Positions 1 to 7,711 of a stretch of DNA of 32,400 nt are shown here, one piece after another. Origin of the DNA: Candidatus Desulfovibrio gallistercoris (GTDB taxonomy: Bacteria > Desulfobacterota > Desulfovibrionia > Desulfovibrionales > Desulfovibrionaceae); contig DWYJ01000030.1 of assembly GCA_019118745.1 (NCBI GenBank), positions 1 to 32,400 on the forward strand, read 5' to 3'. Position numbers and translations under genes: made by a program. Numbering within the stretch: position 1 is the stretch's first letter; every line of letters starts with the position of its first letter. The notes beneath the pieces are model-generated. The model was not told where the DNA came from and ran no database searches. It was given only the letters and a program-made list of their open reading frames with translations.

Positions 1-93
1 CGGGAGGGGTTCCCCTTCCCCCCAGACGGGCCGTGCCCGTAGCGTCGAGCTATGGGCATCGACAGCAGAGCTAGGGGGTTCCCCTTCCCCCCC
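1..93. repeat. GC-rich dispersed repeat, copy A
   Basis: Two direct copies of GGGGTTCCCCTTCCCCCC (7-24 and 75-92) flank a core that contains an imperfect stem (GTGCCCGTA around 33-41 against TATGGGCAT at 51-59). The core, read in reverse complement, matches 23763-23813, and the G/C-run motif recurs at 16139-16187. This is therefore a member of a dispersed family, not a gene. An in-frame ATG at 52 lies inside the repeat and would add about 27 repeat-encoded residues to the next gene, which is why that start was not used. Confidence 0.75.
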
Positions 94-132
94 AAAAAAC
101 AAACGTTCCATAACGTGGACGCAAGGATGAGC

Positions 133-885
133 ATGGGATCGGACAAGCTTTTTTCGCTCCGCCGGGTCATCAAGCGGCGGCCGGGCAGTGAGGCATTCCG
201 CCTTGAGCTGGAGGCGCTGGACGTGCGGCGTGGCGACAGGCTGGCGCTGGTGGGGCCGTCTGGCTGCGGCAAGAGCACGGCGCTGGATCTGCTGGCGGGG
301 GTATTGCGGCCCGATGCGGGGGAGCGTTTTCTTTTTGCGCCGCAGGCGGAGGCTCCGGCGCTGGACATACTGGAACTCTGGCGGCGTGGCCGTGAGGACA
401 GGCTCGCGGCGGCGCGTCTGCGCCATTTGGGGTATGTCCTGCAGGTGGGGGGGCTGCTGCCGTTCCTCAGTGCGGGGGAGAACATCCTTTTGCCCTGCCG
501 GACGCTGGGGAACCTGGCCGCTCAACGGGAGAGCGTGCGGGAGCTGACGGAGCGCCTGCATATCGAGCGCCTGCTGCGGCAGATGCCGTCCACGCTTTCG
601 GTGGGCGAGCGGCAGCGTGTGGCCATTGCGCGGGCGCTGGCGCACGGCCCGTCCATCCTGCTGGCCGACGAGCCTACGGCGGCCCTTGACCCGCAGCATG
701 CGCGGCTGGTGCTGGGGCTGCTGGCGGAGCTGGCCGGGGAGCGGGGGACGACGGTCATCATGGTGACGCATGCGCCGGACATGGCGGAGGAGGCGGGCTT
801 CCGCCTGGTACGGGTCATGACGGCGCAGGACAGGGAGGGCGCGCCATTTTCGCGCATCCGCCATAGTGACGGGGAGGCTGCCTGA
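133..885 (+). CDS. ABC transporter ATP-binding protein (TagT/LolD-like)
   Basis: This 250-residue nucleotide-binding subunit of the LolD/MacB class would power a membrane permease from the cytoplasm. It shows Walker A GPSGCGKST, a Q-loop (VLQVGG), signature LSVGERQ, Walker B ILLADEP followed by the D-loop, and the switch histidine in VTHAPD. The ATG at 133 is preferred because AAGGA at 123-127 lies five bases upstream; an ATG at 127 is possible, and the ATG at 52 lies in a repeat. Its stop overlaps the permease start (TGATG), so the two are translationally coupled. With the following permease and secreted FGE-fold protein, the set resembles TagT-TagS-TagR, the envelope module that activates type VI secretion in Pseudomonas. 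The ATPase family is certain; the Tag role is inferred from gene order and domain types. Confidence 0.9.
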   Translation: MGSDKLFSLRRVIKRRPGSEAFRLELEALDVRRGDRLALVGPSGCGKSTALDLLAGVLRPDAGERFLFAPQAEAPALDILELWRRGREDRLAAARLRHLGYVLQVGGLLPFLSAGENILLPCRTLGNLAAQRESVRELTERLHIERLLRQMPSTLSVGERQRVAIARALAHGPSILLADEPTAALDPQHARLVLGLLAELAGERGTTVIMVTHAPDMAEEAGFRLVRVMTAQDREGAPFSRIRHSDGEAA

Positions 886-2162
886 TGCGCCTTGCTCTGC
901 AAAGCCTGCGGCTTGCCGCGGCCGACTATTGCCATGAACGGCTGCTGTCGTTGTGTGCGGTCCTGACGCTGGCGGCGGTGCTGACGCCGCTGCTCATCCT
1001 GTACGGGGTCAAGTTCGGCGTGGTGCAGACCCTGACCGACCGCCTGCAGAACGACCCGCGCACGCTGGAGATCAGCCCTGTGGGCAGCGGGCACTTTACG
1101 CCGGACTATCTGGCGCAGCTGCGGCAACATCCCTCGGTGGCCTTCGTGCTGCCGCGCACGCGCAGCATCGCGGCCACCATCGACCTGTTTGCCAAGGACG
1201 GCGCACGCCTGACGGCCTCTCTGGAGCCGAGCGCGGCGGGCGATCCCCTGCTGGTGCGGCACGGGGCGGCCGTCCCGACCCTGATGCTGGACAGCGGCCT
1301 GCATGGTGCGGCTCCCGATACGCCCCGCCGCATCCTCTGGAGCGGCGTCGCCCTTTCGGCTCCGGCGGCGGAAAAACTGGGCCTGAGCGTGGGCGACGAG
1401 CTCGAAGGACGATTCGAGCGGCGCTATCAGGGCGCTGTGCAACGGGCCCGGCTGCCCCTGCGGGTCACGGCCATTTTGCCGCTGGCCGCGGAACAGAAAA
1501 ATCTGGTCTTTGCGCCGCTGGAGGTGGTGGAGGCCGCGGAGGACTTCCGCGACGGACGGGCCGTGCCGCTCTTCGGTGCGGATCGCGGCTGGACGGGCGA
1601 GCCTAGGCCAGAGGGGCCGCGCGAGTATGCGGGCTTCCGGCTGCATGCCCGCAGCCTGGACGGCGTGATGGCCTTGCGGGACGCCTTTGCCGCGCGGGGC
1701 CTTGAGGTCCATACGCAGGCCGAGGCCATCGCGCAGGTGCGGCAGCTCTCCGCCTCTCTGGATCTGATCTTCTCCCTCATCGGCGCGGCGGCGGCCGTGG
1801 GCTTCCTCACGTCCACAGCCAGCAGCATGCTGGCGGCCGTGGCCCGCAAGGAGCGGCTGCTCGGCCTGCTACGTCTCATGGGCTTCAGCACGGGGGCGCT
1901 GCTGCTCTTCCCGCTGGCTCAGAGCCTGCTTACCGCGCTTCTGGGCACGGGCCTTGCGTGCGGGCTGTATCTGCTGGCCGCACAGGTGGTCAATCATCTT
2001 TTTGCGGCCTCGCTCAGCGGGCTGGAGAGCGTCTGCCGCCTGCTGCCGGTACATTACGCGGCCACCCTGCTCATCGTGGCCGGACTTTCCCTGCTGGCCG
2101 CTCTGGGCCCTGCCCTGCGGGCCGGGCGCATCGAACCTTCGGAGGTCATCCGTGAAATCTGA
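885..2162 (+). CDS. FtsX/MacB-type ABC permease (TagS-like)
   Basis: This 425-residue inner-membrane permease has the FtsX/LolE layout. One membrane helix lies near the N-terminus (about residues 20-42), a periplasmic domain of about 240 residues follows, and three helices lie at the C-terminus (about 293-315, 335-370 and 390-415). It ends in the short cytoplasmic tail typical of the family (RIEPSEVIREI). It begins on the last base of the ATPase stop codon and overlaps the next gene by 11 bases, so three products are made from one coupled message. Such permeases usually transmit ATP-driven movement to periplasmic partners or extract lipoproteins rather than transport small solutes. Together with the secreted FGE-fold neighbour, TagS is the closest described analogue. 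LolC/E-like lipoprotein sorting is the main alternative. Confidence 0.85.
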   Translation: MRLALQSLRLAAADYCHERLLSLCAVLTLAAVLTPLLILYGVKFGVVQTLTDRLQNDPRTLEISPVGSGHFTPDYLAQLRQHPSVAFVLPRTRSIAATIDLFAKDGARLTASLEPSAAGDPLLVRHGAAVPTLMLDSGLHGAAPDTPRRILWSGVALSAPAAEKLGLSVGDELEGRFERRYQGAVQRARLPLRVTAILPLAAEQKNLVFAPLEVVEAAEDFRDGRAVPLFGADRGWTGEPRPEGPREYAGFRLHARSLDGVMALRDAFAARGLEVHTQAEAIAQVRQLSASLDLIFSLIGAAAAVGFLTSTASSMLAAVARKERLLGLLRLMGFSTGALLLFPLAQSLLTALLGTGLACGLYLLAAQVVNHLFAASLSGLESVCRLLPVHYAATLLIVAGLSLLAALGPALRAGRIEPSEVIREI

Positions 2163-3867
2163 CGTCTCATGCCGCTGTGTCCCTCGTTGCCGGAAATTCC
2201 TTTTTGCCGCGCTCTTCACGCTGACGGCGCTGTGCCCTCCCGGTCTCGTCCATGAAGCCGACGCCGCCCTGCGGGCCAGGGAGAGCGTTTCCGTGGAGGC
2301 GGCCACCAATCCCCAGCCCGCGGCGGACGACATCCTCCTGCCCATGCCCGGCGGATTGCAGATGGCCTTCCGGCTGGTGGCCGTGCCCGCCAAGGGGCTT
2401 CTCTGGGACATGCCCCTGCGCCCCGGCCGCGACGATGCGGCCAACAACGAACGCGCCTTCTATGACCGCCGCTACGCCGCCGCCCTGGCCGCGCCCTTCA
2501 CGCTGGACGATCTGCCGGCAGGCTGGCGCAAGGCGGCTCCCAAGGGTTCGCATTATTTCTATCTGGTCGCCAAGTACGAGGTGAGCCGTCTGCAGTATGA
2601 CGCCGTCATGCAGGCCACGCCGCCCGATCCGGCCGCTCTTGCGCCTGACGCGGCCCGGCCCGTCACGGACGTGAGCTGGTACGACGCCGTGGACTTCACC
2701 CGGCGCTACACGCAATGGCTCCTGCAGAACGCGCCGGACAGCCTGCCCCGCTACGCCGGAGACAGCCGCAACGTGGGCTTCGTGCGCCTGCCCACCGAGA
2801 CCGAATGGGAATACGCGGCCCGCGGCGGTCAGTTCGCGGGCACGCAGCAGCTCATGCAGGAAGATTTCTTCGTCATGGCGGACGGGACGAATTATGCGGA
2901 TTACGCCGTCTACCGCCCCGAAGGGGCCGGCCGCATCGAAGAGGACGTCAACCGCATCGGCTCGCGCAAGCCCAATCCGCTCGGGCTTTATGACACGGCG
3001 GGCAATGCCGCGGAGATGACCCTGGAGCCCTTCCGCTTTTCCGTGGCCGGACGCCTGCACGGGTCGGCCGGGGGCATGGTGCGCAAGGGCGGTTCCTTTT
3101 TGTCCGGGGAAGCCGAGATCATGCCCGGCCGCCGCGAGGAGACGCCCTTCTTCATGCAGGACGGCCCGGCCCATGCGCGTGACCTCGGTTTCCGGCCCGT
3201 CATCTCCGGCATCAATACGCCCGGCGGCGACCGCCCGGAGACCCTCGTGGCCGAATGGAACCGGGCCGGGGAATCGGCTTCCCCCCTGCCCGAACAGGAT
3301 CAGCAGGCCGGCCGCAACCCGCTGGAAGAGCTGGACCGCCTGCTGGCCTCCGCGCCCAATGAGGGCGTCAGGAAAAACCTGCTGGCCCTGCGGACGACCA
3401 TCAAGGAAAACAACATCATGCAGGAGCGGCAAAAGCAGCTGGAAGCCCAGTCCCTGCTGCGCACCGGCCTCTACATCATCGAGACCATCCGCAATTACGC
3501 CAGCCGCCAGCAGTCGCTGGACAGTCAGCTCGTGCTCATGAAACAGGACGTGAAGCGCGCCAAGGGCGAGATGAAGCAGCGCCTGCAAAAGCTCATCACC
3601 CAGTCCACCGAAGCCCGCAAGCAGTACGGCACGGCCATAGAGCGCACCCTGTCCTTCTATCTCGGCAAACTGGAAGAAGCGGGCAGGCTGGATGCCGCCC
3701 TCTTCGCGGACAGCATGGAGCAGCTCGGCAAGGACTTTCCGGGCAGCGACATCTTCAACGACAACATGCGCCGCAACATGGAGATATTCACCCGGCAGAC
3801 GCAGGAGGCCCGACGCGGCAAGGCCCTTGACCGGCGCGTCATCCTGCAGCAGATTCTTGCCAAGTAA
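2152..3867 (+). CDS. Secreted FGE/SUMF1-fold protein without cysteines, C-terminal coiled coil (TagR-like)
   Basis: A GTG start at 2152 is set by GGAGG at 2141-2145 and gives 571 residues; it overlaps the permease stop. Residues 1 to about 38 form a signal peptide (basic start, FLFAALFTLTAL core, cleavage near EADA), so the protein should act in the periplasm. About residues 60-350 form an FGE-sulfatase domain: YFYLVAKYEVSRLQYDAVM, VSWYDAVDF, LPTETEWEYAARGG at 213-226, NPLGLYDTAGNAAEM and LGFRPV near 345. The mature chain contains no cysteine at all, so the copper-binding cysteine pair of genuine formylglycine-generating enzymes is absent and catalysis of that type is excluded. About residues 400-571 form a charged, helical, coiled-coil-like tail not typical of the family. 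Context suggests a TagR-like regulator working with the ABC pair. Confidence 0.82.
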   Translation: MKSDVSCRCVPRCRKFLFAALFTLTALCPPGLVHEADAALRARESVSVEAATNPQPAADDILLPMPGGLQMAFRLVAVPAKGLLWDMPLRPGRDDAANNERAFYDRRYAAALAAPFTLDDLPAGWRKAAPKGSHYFYLVAKYEVSRLQYDAVMQATPPDPAALAPDAARPVTDVSWYDAVDFTRRYTQWLLQNAPDSLPRYAGDSRNVGFVRLPTETEWEYAARGGQFAGTQQLMQEDFFVMADGTNYADYAVYRPEGAGRIEEDVNRIGSRKPNPLGLYDTAGNAAEMTLEPFRFSVAGRLHGSAGGMVRKGGSFLSGEAEIMPGRREETPFFMQDGPAHARDLGFRPVISGINTPGGDRPETLVAEWNRAGESASPLPEQDQQAGRNPLEELDRLLASAPNEGVRKNLLALRTTIKENNIMQERQKQLEAQSLLRTGLYIIETIRNYASRQQSLDSQLVLMKQDVKRAKGEMKQRLQKLITQSTEARKQYGTAIERTLSFYLGKLEEAGRLDAALFADSMEQLGKDFPGSDIFNDNMRRNMEIFTRQTQEARRGKALDRRVILQQILAK

Positions 3868-3917
3868 CCGTGCCTTTGGTACGGCCTTTCGTCACTGCCC
3901 AACAAAGGAGCGTCGTC

Positions 3918-4814
3918 ATGAGCACTACCTTGCGTGTCGGCTGGATCGGCACCGGCGTCATGGGTCTTTCCATGGCCGGTCATATCCTGAAGGCCGGTTT
4001 CCCGCTGACGGTCTACAGCCGCACCCGTTCCAAATCGCAGCCTCTGCTGGACAAGGGCGCGCACTGGGCCGACAATCCGGCCGAAGTGGCCCGAAACAGC
4101 GATGTGGTCTTTTCCATCGTGGGCTTCCCCGCTGACGTGGAAGCCGTCATGCTCGGCCCGGACGGGGCGCTGTCCGGCCTGGCGCAGGGGGGCATCCTCT
4201 GCGACATGACCACCTCCAGCCCCGCCCTTGCCGCCCGCATCGCGCAGGAGGCCGCCGCCCGCGGCTGCGCCGCGCTGGACGCGCCGGTGACCGGCGGCGA
4301 CATCGGCGCGCGCGAGGCCCGACTTTCCATCTTCGTGGGCGGCGACGCCGCGGCCTGCGAACGCATCCGCCCCTGCCTCGAAGTCATGGGCACGTCCATC
4401 ATGCACTGCGGCGCGGCGGGCAGCGGCCAGCAGGCCAAGCTGGCCAATCAGATCGCCGTGGCCGGCGTCATGTTCAGCGTCTGCGAGTCCCTGCTCTACG
4501 CGCAGGAGGCCGGGCTGGACGTGGACAAATGGCTGGAGCTGGTGGTGCCCGGCGCGGGCGGCAGCACGGCCATGAACACGCTGGGTCGCCGCATCCTCAA
4601 GGGCGACTTTGCGCCCGGCTTCTTCGTGGAGCACTTCGTGAAGGACCTCGGCCTCTGCCTTGAGGAATGCCGCCGCATGGGCCTTGTCCTGCCCGGCACG
4701 GAGCGCGCCGAGGAGTGTTACCGCATGGTGCAGGCCCTGGGCGGCGGCAAGGACGGCACGCAAAGCCTCGTCCGCACCCTGGCGCAGGCCTGCGGCAAGC
4801 AGTGGAAACGCTAG
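3918..4814 (+). CDS. NAD(P)-dependent beta-hydroxyacid dehydrogenase (3-hydroxyisobutyrate dehydrogenase family)
   Basis: A 298-residue soluble oxidoreductase that interconverts a beta-hydroxyacid and its semialdehyde; candidates are 3-hydroxyisobutyrate, tartronate semialdehyde or succinic semialdehyde. The N-terminal Rossmann motif is GWIGTGVMG. The substrate-binding segment reads DAPVTGGDIGAREARL. The catalytic lysine is K174 in GSGQQAKLANQ, and the C-terminal helical domain contains KDLGLCLEECRRMGL. Length and motif spacing are those of intact family members. The start at 3918 follows AAAGGAG at 3904-3910; an upstream in-frame ATG at 3870 has no comparable site. It lies 50 bases after the TagR-like gene, may share its transcript, but has no evident functional link. 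Its TAG stop coincides with the end of a MITE-like repeat remnant. Substrate cannot be told from sequence. Confidence 0.88.
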   Translation: MSTTLRVGWIGTGVMGLSMAGHILKAGFPLTVYSRTRSKSQPLLDKGAHWADNPAEVARNSDVVFSIVGFPADVEAVMLGPDGALSGLAQGGILCDMTTSSPALAARIAQEAAARGCAALDAPVTGGDIGAREARLSIFVGGDAAACERIRPCLEVMGTSIMHCGAAGSGQQAKLANQIAVAGVMFSVCESLLYAQEAGLDVDKWLELVVPGAGGSTAMNTLGRRILKGDFAPGFFVEHFVKDLGLCLEECRRMGLVLPGTERAEECYRMVQALGGGKDGTQSLVRTLAQACGKQWKR

Positions 4815-4875
4815 ACGTATTTTGCCTGTGAAAAAGGCAAAATGCGAGGCGGCACGCCCTGAGCGAAGGCTCAGG
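4812..4875. repeat. MITE-like repeat remnant with hairpins
   Basis: From 4812 the sequence TAGACGTATTTTG, through GGCAAAATGCGAGGCGGCA, matches the reverse complement of the right end of the element at 17179-17305, then diverges. It folds as ATTTTGCCT/AGGCAAAAT (4819-4843). A second stem, CCTGAGC/GCTCAGG, follows at 4858-4875. Neither stem is followed by a T-run, so they are not convincing intrinsic terminators, although they lie between convergent genes. The rest of the gap to 5012 shows only short GC-rich repeats. Confidence 0.6.
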
Positions 4876-5012
4876 CCCTGAAAACACGGCAGGCCGTCCG
4901 CGCGGTGCAGCAAGATGCGCCGTGCGGGCGGCCTGTCTCTTCAGACGACCTGTCAGGGCTGATTTAGGCAGCCTGGGCGGTCCGGGCTGTCCGGGCCTGG
5001 GCCGGCGTTCCC

Positions 5013-5960
5013 TTACATGGTATCCCAGACGATCTCGAAGCCGTCGCTGGGCGTCTTGCGGATGCGGGCCGCTGTCGGACTGTTGAAATGCCCGGGAAGC
5101 AGCAGGGCATTGCTTTCCGCGCAGTCGCTCAGCAGCCTGTAGCGCTCCTGCACGGCGCGTTCCGGCTCCACGCAAAAGACGCTGTTCCACCGCCAGTTGG
5201 CCACCTGGATGGGGTGGTGCATGATGTCGCCGGAAATGATGGCCTTCTCCCCTTCGGACTCGATATCCACGCGGAAGGTGCCGGGAGTATGGCCCACGGC
5301 GGTCCTGAGGGTGACATAGCTGTCGATGCGCATGTCTTCCTGCGGGATAAAGGTGACATGTCCCGACTCGATGAGGGGATAGACGCTGTCCTTCAGCGCC
5401 GTCTTGGTGCCCTCCGAAATGCCGGGCAGCATGCCCTTGCTGCACTCGATCCTGCGCCCGCCGTCCACATAGACGCCCTCCGTGGCCGGGTCCATGTTGT
5501 CGGCCCATTCAAAGTCCGCCCTGGAATAGAGGTAACGCGCATTGGGGAACGTGGGCACGTAGACGCCGTCCACCAGTCTGGTGCCCCAGCCGTAATGATC
5601 GGAGTGGAAGTGCGTGCACAGCACGACGTCCACCTTCTCCAGGTCGATGCCGGCGCGGCGTATCTTGTCGAGATACGGCGTTTGCAGGTTGTTGAACCGC
5701 GGGATGCGCCGCACCTTGCCGTTGCCGTTGGCCGGATCCACGAAGATGGTCGTTTCCGGGGTCTCCACTATCCAGCTGTTCTGGCTTTGCAGCATCTGTT
5801 CCGTATCGGGCGTCATGTAGTTCGGGACCATCCATGAGCGGTTGGCCTCGATGACGGCCTTGTCATACAGCGGATACATGAGCTCGAAGGTGAAGCCCGC
5901 GCTCGTCATTTCCTGGATGCGGGTGACGCGGACCTTGCCGATCATTTGTGAAAAGTTCAT
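5013..5960 (-). CDS. Metallo-beta-lactamase-fold hydrolase (lactonase-like)
   Basis: A 315-residue MBL-fold enzyme expected to bind two metal ions and hydrolyse an ester, lactone or amide. The signature HFHSDH spans residues 117-122 and is preceded by the usual beta strand (DVVLCT). Further ligands are the histidine in GHTPG, the aspartate in SGDIMHHP and the histidine in LLPGHF, so the metal set looks complete. The arrangement is most like N-acyl-homoserine-lactonase or AttM-type members. The start at 5960 follows AGGAG five bases upstream; a longer in-frame start at 6002 lacks a site. No signal peptide is visible, so it should be cytoplasmic. It is the last gene of the symporter-amidohydrolase operon (45-base gap) and probably acts on the same compound or a breakdown product. 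The substrate is unknown. Confidence 0.85.
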   Translation of the reverse strand: MNFSQMIGKVRVTRIQEMTSAGFTFELMYPLYDKAVIEANRSWMVPNYMTPDTEQMLQSQNSWIVETPETTIFVDPANGNGKVRRIPRFNNLQTPYLDKIRRAGIDLEKVDVVLCTHFHSDHYGWGTRLVDGVYVPTFPNARYLYSRADFEWADNMDPATEGVYVDGGRRIECSKGMLPGISEGTKTALKDSVYPLIESGHVTFIPQEDMRIDSYVTLRTAVGHTPGTFRVDIESEGEKAIISGDIMHHPIQVANWRWNSVFCVEPERAVQERYRLLSDCAESNALLLPGHFNSPTAARIRKTPSDGFEIVWDTM

Positions 5961-6005
5961 GACTGCTCCTGCTAGATTGGTATGGTTGAGTCCCTGGCGC
6001 ACGTC

Positions 6006-7670
6006 TTACGCGCAGGGATGGATCTCGCCGCCCGTTACCGTGCCCCAGACGGGCATATGGCGGATCTCGTCCACCGGCAAGCGGAACGGGTCTTCCTCAA
6101 GCACGCAGAAATCCGCCTGCTTGCCGAATTCGATGCTGCCGAGGCTGTCCTCCTGGTGCATCTGCCAGGCTGCTTCCAGCGTGATGGCCCGCAGGGCCGC
6201 CGCCAGCGGGACGCGCTGCCCCTCGCCCAGCACCTTGCCGCCAAGCGTCTGGCGCTGCACCGTCGCCCAGACGGCCTGCCACGGCAGCTGCGGCGTGCCG
6301 GGCGGATCGCTGTGGATGCCCCAGCTGACGCCCAGCCGCTCGGCCGTCCCCGTCGGCACCAGGTTCTCCGCCCGTGTGCGGCCCACGATGCGCAGGTGCC
6401 CGTCCCCGTAATAGTACACCTGCGGCGTGAAGAACTGCACGCCCACATTGAGGGCGCGGGCCCGGCGCAGCTGCGCCGCCGTCATGGTGTAGCAATGTTC
6501 CACCCGGTGCCGGATATCCGGGCGGCAGCAGCGGCTTTGCGCCTCTTCCACGGCATCCAGCACCGTCTGTACGGCCAGGCTCGTATTGGTATGGGTCACG
6601 CAGGGGATGCCCCGCTCATGCAGGGCAAGCAGCAGGGCCCGGATCTCTTCCGGTTCGTGCTGCATGTGCTTTCCGCCGGAACCGTCCCAGTAGCCCGGCC
6701 ACTCCAGCGGGCAGGTGTGGGAAATGATGGAGCCGTCGTGGTAGAGCTTGGCCCCGGCCAGCCAGAGGCGGGGCGACCGCCTTTGCGACAGTTCCTCCAG
6801 CCGGGCGATGGCGGCTTCAAGGGAGCCTTCACGTTCCACCAGCCTGTGGACATGCGGATACACCGCGCAGCGCAGGCCCCGGCCGGGCTCTTCGAGCAGG
6901 CTTTCGAACTGGGCATACTCCCTGTCCAGCGCGACGCGCGAACCGGCCACCAGCTCGGAGACCGTGGTGATGCCCTGCGCGCGGAAGAGCGGGAGGATGT
7001 TTTCCAGCTTTTCACGCGTCAGATCGACGATCTCGGGGAAAGCCGACGAAACGAGCAGGAAGCCGGGCGCTTCGATGAGCGTGCCGTTGGGCCGCCCGTC
7101 GGCATCGCATTCCGCGCCGGGCGGGACATGCCCCTCCCGCACCCCGGCCCGCTCCAGCAGGCAGCTGTTGGCCCAGAAACGGTGAAAGACCATATTGCTC
7201 ACCAGAATGGGACGACGGGTGGATACGGCGTCCAGTTCATCCCTGTGCAGCACGCCGCCTGCCTGATTGTCGTCATAATGCGTCGCCCACAGCAGTTCCC
7301 CGGCGGGGAGCTGCGCGTCCAGCTCGCGCAGGCGCTCCAGGACGTCCCGCTTGCTTGCATAGGTGGGGAAAAAGCCTCCCTTGGGATCGGGCCAGGGGAT
7401 CTGGGAAACGAAGTGGTTGGCATACTCCAGGGCGGGGATCACGAGATGCGTATGCGCCTCCACGATGCCGGGCATGAGCACCTTGTCGGAAAAGATGGCG
7501 TCCTCGAGCACGCGCGTCCCCGACAGGCAGGCCAGATCGTCCCGCAGGGACTCCCTGCTGCCCACCCCGACGATGCGCCCCTCCATGACGGCGACCGCCA
7601 TCGCTTCCGGCTGTTCGGGGTACATGGTGATGATCCGTCTTGCCGTATAGATCGTTGCCGTCCGTTGCAC
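6006..7670 (-). CDS. YtcJ/NfdA-type amidohydrolase
   Basis: A 554-residue metal-dependent amidohydrolase of the YtcJ / N-substituted formamide deformylase type. The metal-binding HxH is H73/H75 in GIVEAHTHL. The bridging lysine is likely that in AGAKLYHDGS. Later ligands are the histidines in VTHTN and VEHCYT and the aspartate in GIHSDPPGTP. The flanking beta-sandwich starts with TIYTARRIITM and closes with GSIEFGKQADFCVLEEDP, which is family-typical. A GTG start at 7670 is chosen because AAGGAGG lies six bases upstream; the ATG at 7712 overlaps the previous stop and has no such site. It lies between the symporter and the MBL hydrolase, under the same σ54 promoter. It would cleave an amide or related C-N bond of an imported compound; the substrate is not identifiable. 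Confidence 0.9.
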   Translation of the reverse strand: MQRTATIYTARRIITMYPEQPEAMAVAVMEGRIVGVGSRESLRDDLACLSGTRVLEDAIFSDKVLMPGIVEAHTHLVIPALEYANHFVSQIPWPDPKGGFFPTYASKRDVLERLRELDAQLPAGELLWATHYDDNQAGGVLHRDELDAVSTRRPILVSNMVFHRFWANSCLLERAGVREGHVPPGAECDADGRPNGTLIEAPGFLLVSSAFPEIVDLTREKLENILPLFRAQGITTVSELVAGSRVALDREYAQFESLLEEPGRGLRCAVYPHVHRLVEREGSLEAAIARLEELSQRRSPRLWLAGAKLYHDGSIISHTCPLEWPGYWDGSGGKHMQHEPEEIRALLLALHERGIPCVTHTNTSLAVQTVLDAVEEAQSRCCRPDIRHRVEHCYTMTAAQLRRARALNVGVQFFTPQVYYYGDGHLRIVGRTRAENLVPTGTAERLGVSWGIHSDPPGTPQLPWQAVWATVQRQTLGGKVLGEGQRVPLAAALRAITLEAAWQMHQEDSLGSIEFGKQADFCVLEEDPFRLPVDEIRHMPVWGTVTGGEIHPCA

Positions 7671-7711
7671 GCTGCACCTCCTTGCGCACGAGTGAAAAGA
7701 TCCGTCGGACA

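Noticed and set aside
52-132. An upstream ATG extending the ABC ATPase
   Set aside because: The codons lie in a dispersed repeat and have no ribosome site. The ATPase fold starts after the ATG at 133.
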